Shown here in pieces: positions 59,787 through 64,000 of a DNA stretch of 64,000 nucleotides. The notes under the pieces are model-generated. The model was not told the origin of the DNA and did no database searches. It saw only the letters and a list, made by a program, of their open reading frames with translations. Position numbers and translations under genes: made by a program. This stretch comes from DATFDN01 sp963830565. GTDB lineage: Bacteria > Pseudomonadota > Alphaproteobacteria > Acetobacterales > Acetobacteraceae. The DNA is taken from NCBI GenBank assembly GCA_963830565.1, contig CAWHMO010000013.1, forward strand, positions 124,001-188,000, written 5' to 3'. Numbering within the stretch: position 1 is the first letter of the stretch; every line of letters begins with the position of its first letter.

Positions 59787-61027
59787 TGGACGCGATCACC
59801 ACCTTTCCGGATCTCGACGTGGCGCGCATCCGCGCGGATTTTCCGATCCTGCGCCAGACCGTGCGCGGCAAGCCGCTCGTGTTCCTCGACAGTGCCGCCT
59901 CCGCCCAGAAGCCGCGTGCCGTCATCGACGCGATGCGGACAGCGATGGAGACGCAGTACGCGAACGTGCATCGCGGCCTGCACTGGATGAGCGAGCGCAC
60001 GACCGACGCCTACGAGTTGGCGCGCGACGCAACGGCCGGGCTGATGAACGCCGACCGCGAGGAGATCGTGTTCACCCGCAACAGCACGGAGGCGATCAAC
60101 CTCGTCGCCCACAGCTACGGCCGCGGCATCATGCGGCCCGGGCAGGCGGTGGTGATCTCGGCGATGGAGCACCACTCCAATATCGTGCCCTGGCAGATGT
60201 TGCGCGACGAGCGCGGGATTGAGCTGCGGGTTGCGCCCATCACCGACACGGGCGAGCTGGACATGGCGGCGTTCGAGGCGCTGCTTGCCGATGGCAAGGT
60301 GGGCCTGGTCGCGATCACGCAGATGTCCAATGTCCTCGGCACGTACACGCCCGCCGAGCGCATCGTGCGTGCCGCCCATGCGGCGGGCGCCAAGGTGCTG
60401 TTCGACGGGTCCCAGGCGATCGTGCATCGGCGTGTGGACGTGCGCGCGCTGGATTGCGACTTCTACGCCTGGACGGGGCACAAGCTGTATGGCCCGACCG
60501 GGATCGGCGTCCTGTATGGCCGCCGCGAGCTGCTGGAACGGATGCCACCATTCCTGGGCGGCGGCGACATGATCTCGTCGGTCACGTACGAGCGCTCGAC
60601 CTGGGCGGAAGTGCCGCACAAGTTCGAGGCTGGGACGCCGGCGATCCTGGAGGGGATCGGGCTGAAGGCGGCGATCGACTACGTGCAGGCGATCGGTTAC
60701 CCGACCATCGCCGCGCACGAGCAGGCGTTGACCGACCACGCTCTTGCGCGCCTGTCGCCGATCGAGGGCTTGCGCATCCTGGGCCGAGCGCAGGACCGCG
60801 GCGGCGTCGTCTCCTTCACGCTCGCCGGCGCGCACGCGCACGACGTCGCCACGCTGCTCGACCGCCAGGGGATCGCGGTGCGCGCCGGGCATCACTGCGC
60901 CGAGCCGCTGATGCGGCGCTTCGGCGTGGACAGCACGGCGCGCGCGAGCTTCGGCGTGTACACGACGCCGCAGGAGATCGACACCCTGGCCGACACGCTG
61001 GAGCGGGTGCGGGAGTTCTTCGCATGA
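59783..61027 (+). CDS. sufS: Cysteine desulfurase SufS
   Basis: SufS takes sulfur from cysteine for Fe-S assembly. The 414-residue PLP enzyme has FLDSAASAQKPRAVIDAM, NSTEAINLVAHSYG, SAMEHHSNIVPWQM, the PLP lysine in WTGHKLYGPTGIGVLYG and the catalytic cysteine in RAGHHCAEPLMRRFG. ATG 59783 overlaps the sufD stop; a second ATG follows directly. Group II desulfurase. Confidence 0.98.
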   Translation: MMDAITTFPDLDVARIRADFPILRQTVRGKPLVFLDSAASAQKPRAVIDAMRTAMETQYANVHRGLHWMSERTTDAYELARDATAGLMNADREEIVFTRNSTEAINLVAHSYGRGIMRPGQAVVISAMEHHSNIVPWQMLRDERGIELRVAPITDTGELDMAAFEALLADGKVGLVAITQMSNVLGTYTPAERIVRAAHAAGAKVLFDGSQAIVHRRVDVRALDCDFYAWTGHKLYGPTGIGVLYGRRELLERMPPFLGGGDMISSVTYERSTWAEVPHKFEAGTPAILEGIGLKAAIDYVQAIGYPTIAAHEQALTDHALARLSPIEGLRILGRAQDRGGVVSFTLAGAHAHDVATLLDRQGIAVRAGHHCAEPLMRRFGVDSTARASFGVYTTPQEIDTLADTLERVREFFA

Positions 61028-61506
61028 TGGCGCAGGACGACTTCGCCGATCTGCGCGACCTCTATCAGGAGGTGATCCTCGATCACGGCCGCCATCCGCG
61101 CCATGGCCAGCGCCTCGCGGCATTCGATGCGACCGCCAAGGGTGACAACCCGATGTGCGGCGATCGCGTGCAGGTGTTCGTGAAGTACGGCGCGGACGGC
61201 GCCATCGCCGAGACCGGATTCGAGGCCCGCGGCTGCGCCATCAGCGTCGCCTCGGCCGACCTGATGGCGGAGACCGTATCCGGCCGGCCCGCGTCCGACG
61301 CGCGGGCACTCTTCGCGGCGTTCCGGGAGCTGGCCCGGACCGGCGCCTGCCCGGCGTGCGAGAACGCCGCGCTCGCGGCGCCGCTGGAGCGGTTGCAACC
61401 CCTATCCGGCGTGCATGAGTATCCGTCCCGCGTGAAGTGCGCGACGCTGCCCTGGCACGCCCTGATCGCCGCCCTGGACGGGGCGAAGGAGACCAGCAGT
61501 GAATGA
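61024..61506 (+). CDS. sufU: SufU-type zinc-dependent sulfur transfer protein
   Basis: SufU accepts sulfur from SufS. The 160-residue protein has the IscU-like cysteines in NPMCGDRV, EARGCAISVASADLM and SRVKCATLPWHAL. It also has the SufU-type insertion between the second and third cysteines (GRPASDARALFAAFRELART). It overlaps both the sufS and sufT frames. Confidence 0.96.
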   Translation: MMAQDDFADLRDLYQEVILDHGRHPRHGQRLAAFDATAKGDNPMCGDRVQVFVKYGADGAIAETGFEARGCAISVASADLMAETVSGRPASDARALFAAFRELARTGACPACENAALAAPLERLQPLSGVHEYPSRVKCATLPWHALIAALDGAKETSSE

Positions 61507-61855
61507 GATGGCTCCGCACACGACCTGGACGCCGGAAGGCGAGACCGCGCCCAAGGCGACCGAGGATGCGGTTATCGCCGCGATCGCCAGCGTCTATGAC
61601 CCGGAGATCCCGGTGAACATCTACGAGCTCGGCCTGGTCTATGCCGTCGACCTGCACGACGATGGCAAGGTCCGCGTGGAGATGACGCTGACCGCGCCCG
61701 CCTGCCCGAGCGCGCAGGAACTGCCCGAACAGGTCCGCGATGCGGTCATGACGGTGCCCGGCGTGACCGACTGCGAGGTGGAGACGGTCTGGGAGCCGCC
61801 CTGGGACCCGAGCCGCATGAGCGACGAGGCGCGCCTGCAGTTGAACATGTACTGA
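61499..61855 (+). CDS. sufT: SufT / DUF59-domain Fe-S assembly protein
   Basis: The 118-residue MIP18/DUF59 protein has AAIASVYDPEIPVNIYELGL and TLTAPACPSAQELPEQVRDA (the conserved cysteine). It helps Fe-S cluster maturation in SUF operons. GTG 61499 lies inside the sufU end; an ATG a few codons later is an alternative. Confidence 0.95.
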   Translation: MNEMAPHTTWTPEGETAPKATEDAVIAAIASVYDPEIPVNIYELGLVYAVDLHDDGKVRVEMTLTAPACPSAQELPEQVRDAVMTVPGVTDCEVETVWEPPWDPSRMSDEARLQLNMY

Positions 61856-61878
61856 TTCGAACCGATATCGAGAGACGC

Positions 61879-62247
61879 ATGAGCACGACAACCGCCACCC
61901 GCAAACCCGCCCGGGCGCTGCCCCCCTTGATGCGCCTGACCGACACGGCCGCCGAGCGTCTGCGACGCCTCTATGATGCCGGGGAGCAGGGCAAGCTGCT
62001 GCGCATCGGCGTCAGGACCAAGGGGTGCTCCGGCATGTCCTACGACATGAGCTGGACCGAGGCGCCTGGTCCGGGCGACGAGGTGGTGGCCGACAAGGGC
62101 GTGACCGTGCTGGTGGACCGCAAGGCCAGCCTGTTCCTGATCGGCACGGTCATGGACTACGAGACCAAGGCGCTGACCGCCGGCTTCACGTTCACCAACC
62201 CGAACGAGAAGGGCCGCTGCGGCTGCGGCGAGAGTTTCCACGTCTGA
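61879..62247 (+). CDS. sufA: A-type Fe-S carrier protein (SufA/IscA family)
   Basis: The 122-residue carrier has the three conserved cysteines: KGCSGMSYDM and the C-terminal GRCGCGESFHV. MRLTDTAAERLRRL at the start of the fold also matches. It delivers clusters to target proteins and closes the SUF operon, 23 bases after sufT. Confidence 0.96.
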   Translation: MSTTTATRKPARALPPLMRLTDTAAERLRRLYDAGEQGKLLRIGVRTKGCSGMSYDMSWTEAPGPGDEVVADKGVTVLVDRKASLFLIGTVMDYETKALTAGFTFTNPNEKGRCGCGESFHV

Positions 62248-62333
62248 GGCTTGGCGCTTGGCTTGAAGGCCGGGCCTGTGGCACATCGAGGATGGCAGTG
62301 GGTGGTCCGCCCGCACGCCATGGAGGTCTCTCG

Positions 62334-63825
62334 ATGCGTTTGCGCGCGATTCTGCTGATCGGGGTATCCCTGCTCTCCACCGCGCCTGCCTGGGCCCAGT
62401 CCCGCGTGGGCAACGATGCCGGCGGTGCGCAAGGCGGCCGGGCGGCTGCCGGCAGGCTTGTCTCGCCGCAGAATGCGCCGCGCACCCTCAATCAGGCGCT
62501 GGTCGCCACCTACTCCTACAACCCCGCCCTGCTTGCCGAGCGCGCGCGGCTCCGTTCCGTCGATGAAGGCGTGCCGCAGGCGCTGTCGGGCTGGCGGCCG
62601 ACGGTGATCGTGGCCGGCACCGGCGGATACGGGAACGGGCTGACGCGCGAGTACCTGGCGGGCCAGAATCAGAAAGTACAGACCGACCGCGACATCGCCA
62701 CCGCCCAGGCCACCCTTACCCAGCCGCTCTACACCGGCGGACGCATCGGTGCAACCGTGCAACGAGCGAAGAACGCCGTGTTCGCCGAGCGGGCGACCCT
62801 GATCGGACAGGAAGAGACCTCGTTCAGCGACGCCGTGACCGCCTATGTCGGGGTGATCCAGGCCCGCCAGGTCTCGGAGATCGATCGCAACAACGAACAG
62901 GTTCTGGCCCAGCAGCTGCAGGCGACACAGGACCGCTTCCGCGTCGGCGAAATCACTCAGACGGATGTTGCGCAGGCGCAGGCCGCGTTGGCGAGCGCGC
63001 GGGCGACACGGCTGACCGCCCAGGGCAGCCTGCTCACGGCGGAGGCGGCCTATATCCGCGCGATCGGGTCCGCCCCGCCGGCCGACTTGGCGTTGCCCCA
63101 ACCGTTGAAGCTGCCGATACGCTCGGGGCAGGAAGCGGCGGCGATGGCGGGCGACAACAATCCGACGGTGGTCGCGGCGCTGTTCAATCTCGCGGCCGCG
63201 CGCGACGCGGTGGACGTCGCCTTTGCCGCCCTGCTGCCGCAACTCAGCCTCCAGGGTCAGACCTTCCAGTCGAACAACGCCTCGAGCCGTAGCCTGAATT
63301 CCAACGGCTATCAGGTCATCGCCAACCTCTCGGTGCCGCTCTATCAGGGCGGGGCCGAGTACCTCCGCCGTGCGTGCGGCCCGAGAGACGGCGACTCAAC
63401 AGGAACGCCTCGTCGCCGACGCGCGACGGACGGCGGTGCAGAACGCCGTGCAGGCCTGGCAGACCTTGGAGGCCGCGCTGGCGGCGGCCGATAGCAGTCG
63501 GGCCGCGGTGCAGGCGAACGAGGTGGCCTTGCAGGGCGAGCAGCGGCAGGCCCTGGTCGGCACGGCCACCACGCTGGACGTGCTGGTGACGCAGCAGACG
63601 CTGCTGAACGCCCGGCTCACCCTGGTTCAGAACCTCGCCAACATCGTCACCGCCTCCTACTCGGTTGCCTCGGCGATCGGCCGGCTGACCGCGCGCGATC
63701 TTGGGCTGCCGGTGGTGTTCTACGACGACACCGCCTACTACCAGGCGGTCAAGAACAAGTGGTTCGGCGTCAGCGGCCCTCCCGAGTTGCGGCTGTACCG
63801 CACGGTGAGCACGAGCGGGCGATGA
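62334..63825 (+). pseudogene. tolC: TolC-family outer-membrane efflux protein, one-base frameshift
   Basis: This is the outer-membrane channel of type I secretion and drug efflux. The precursor has a signal peptide (ILLIGVSLLSTAPAWAQ), then two OEP repeats: LNQALVATYSYNPALLAERA, RFRVGEITQTDVAQAQAALA and, in the second half, RQALVGTATTLDVLVTQQTL. The frame from ATG 62334 breaks near 63362, where one extra C follows SVPLYQGGAEY. The remainder (VRAARETATQQERLVADARR) is one frame over. Corrected length is about 496 residues. The stop overlaps popZ. A sequence error is likely. Confidence 0.9.
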
Positions 63826-64000
63826 GCACGCCCGCGAAGCCGGAGCCGGAGCCGCCGAATGGCGACCCCTCGATGGAAGACATCCTGGCCTCGATCCGCC
63901 GGATCCTGAGCGAGGATGAGCAGGCGCCCACCGTCGAGCCGGAAACGCCCGACCCGGACAGCGACGACGTGCTGGTGCTCGATCCCTCGATGATGGTGGT
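63822..64000 (+). CDS. popZ: Cell pole-organising protein PopZ-like (DUF2497), 5' part only
   Basis: The first 59 codons are visible. After an acidic, proline-rich start comes SMEDILASIRRILSEDEQ, the signature of the DUF2497/PopZ family. PopZ forms polar condensates that anchor chromosome origins and recruit cell-cycle factors in Alphaproteobacteria. ATG 63822 overlaps the tolC stop, and valS is the usual next gene. The frame is open at the window edge. Confidence 0.88.
   Translation, partial: MSTPAKPEPEPPNGDPSMEDILASIRRILSEDEQAPTVEPETPDPDSDDVLVLDPSMMV

Overview
The window is about 70% GC and packed with short-gap operons on both strands. It looks like a chromosomal segment of an alphaproteobacterium, most likely Rhodospirillales/Acetobacteraceae. 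This rests on gene order (rimP-nusA-ylxR-infB-rbfA with a rimP-leader hairpin; bamD-recN-ligA; tsaE-murU-addB-addA-trxA; aroQ-accB-accC; sufR-BCDSU-sufT-sufA followed by tolC and popZ) and on the PQQ alcohol dehydrogenase. No rRNA, tRNA, CRISPR array, prophage or insertion sequence was seen, and no stretch over 300 bases lacks a gene.

Layout. 1-5.9 kb (minus): translation/transcription operon rimP-nusA-ylxR-infB-rbfA. 5.9-13.6 kb (minus): a seven-gene catabolic operon with a Baeyer-Villiger-type monooxygenase, two luciferase-like monooxygenases, an aminobenzoate/benzoate-CoA-ligase-like enzyme, two alpha/beta hydrolases and a small barrel protein. 13.8-16.8 kb: small membrane protein, glycogen-debranching-like enzyme, CBS protein. 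16.9-22.8 kb (minus): bamD-recN-ligA and an MFS transporter. 23.0-25.6 kb (plus): a PQQ alcohol dehydrogenase with the lanthanide-type metal site and its cytochrome c. 25.7-33.3 kb: hybrid histidine kinase, YihY, M20 amidohydrolase, class II aldolase, chemoreceptor, peptidoglycan-binding protein. 33.4-42.5 kb: ferredoxin-NADP reductase, then tsaE-murU-addB-addA-trxA. 42.5-43.4 kb: a GC-poor island with an unusual toxin-antitoxin pair. 43.5-53.4 kb: pyrophosphatase, PAP2, LutA-like protein, MFS transporters, porin, thiamine genes, YggS. 53.5-64 kb (plus): aroQ-accB-accC, the complete SUF iron-sulfur operon, tolC and the start of popZ.

The most novel item is at 42.5-43.4 kb. A 213-residue protein carries what looks like a PUA/EVE-like N-terminal domain fused to the toxin-neutralising tail of a YefM antitoxin. 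Its stop codon overlaps a YoeB toxin gene. The pair sits in DNA of about 50-55% GC inside 70% GC surroundings. Other points of interest are the seven-gene flavin/CoA catabolic operon, the lanthanide-type alcohol dehydrogenase, the attenuator-like rimP leader, and ylxR, which has no ordinary start codon upstream of its conserved motif.

Caution: at least ten genes carry single-base indels that break or locally shift the frame, thirteen events in all. They hit housekeeping genes (addA, tolC, ferredoxin-NADP reductase) as well as accessory ones, mostly as one extra base. This pattern suggests residual sequencing or assembly error rather than decay. Those genes are listed over their full reconstructed span.
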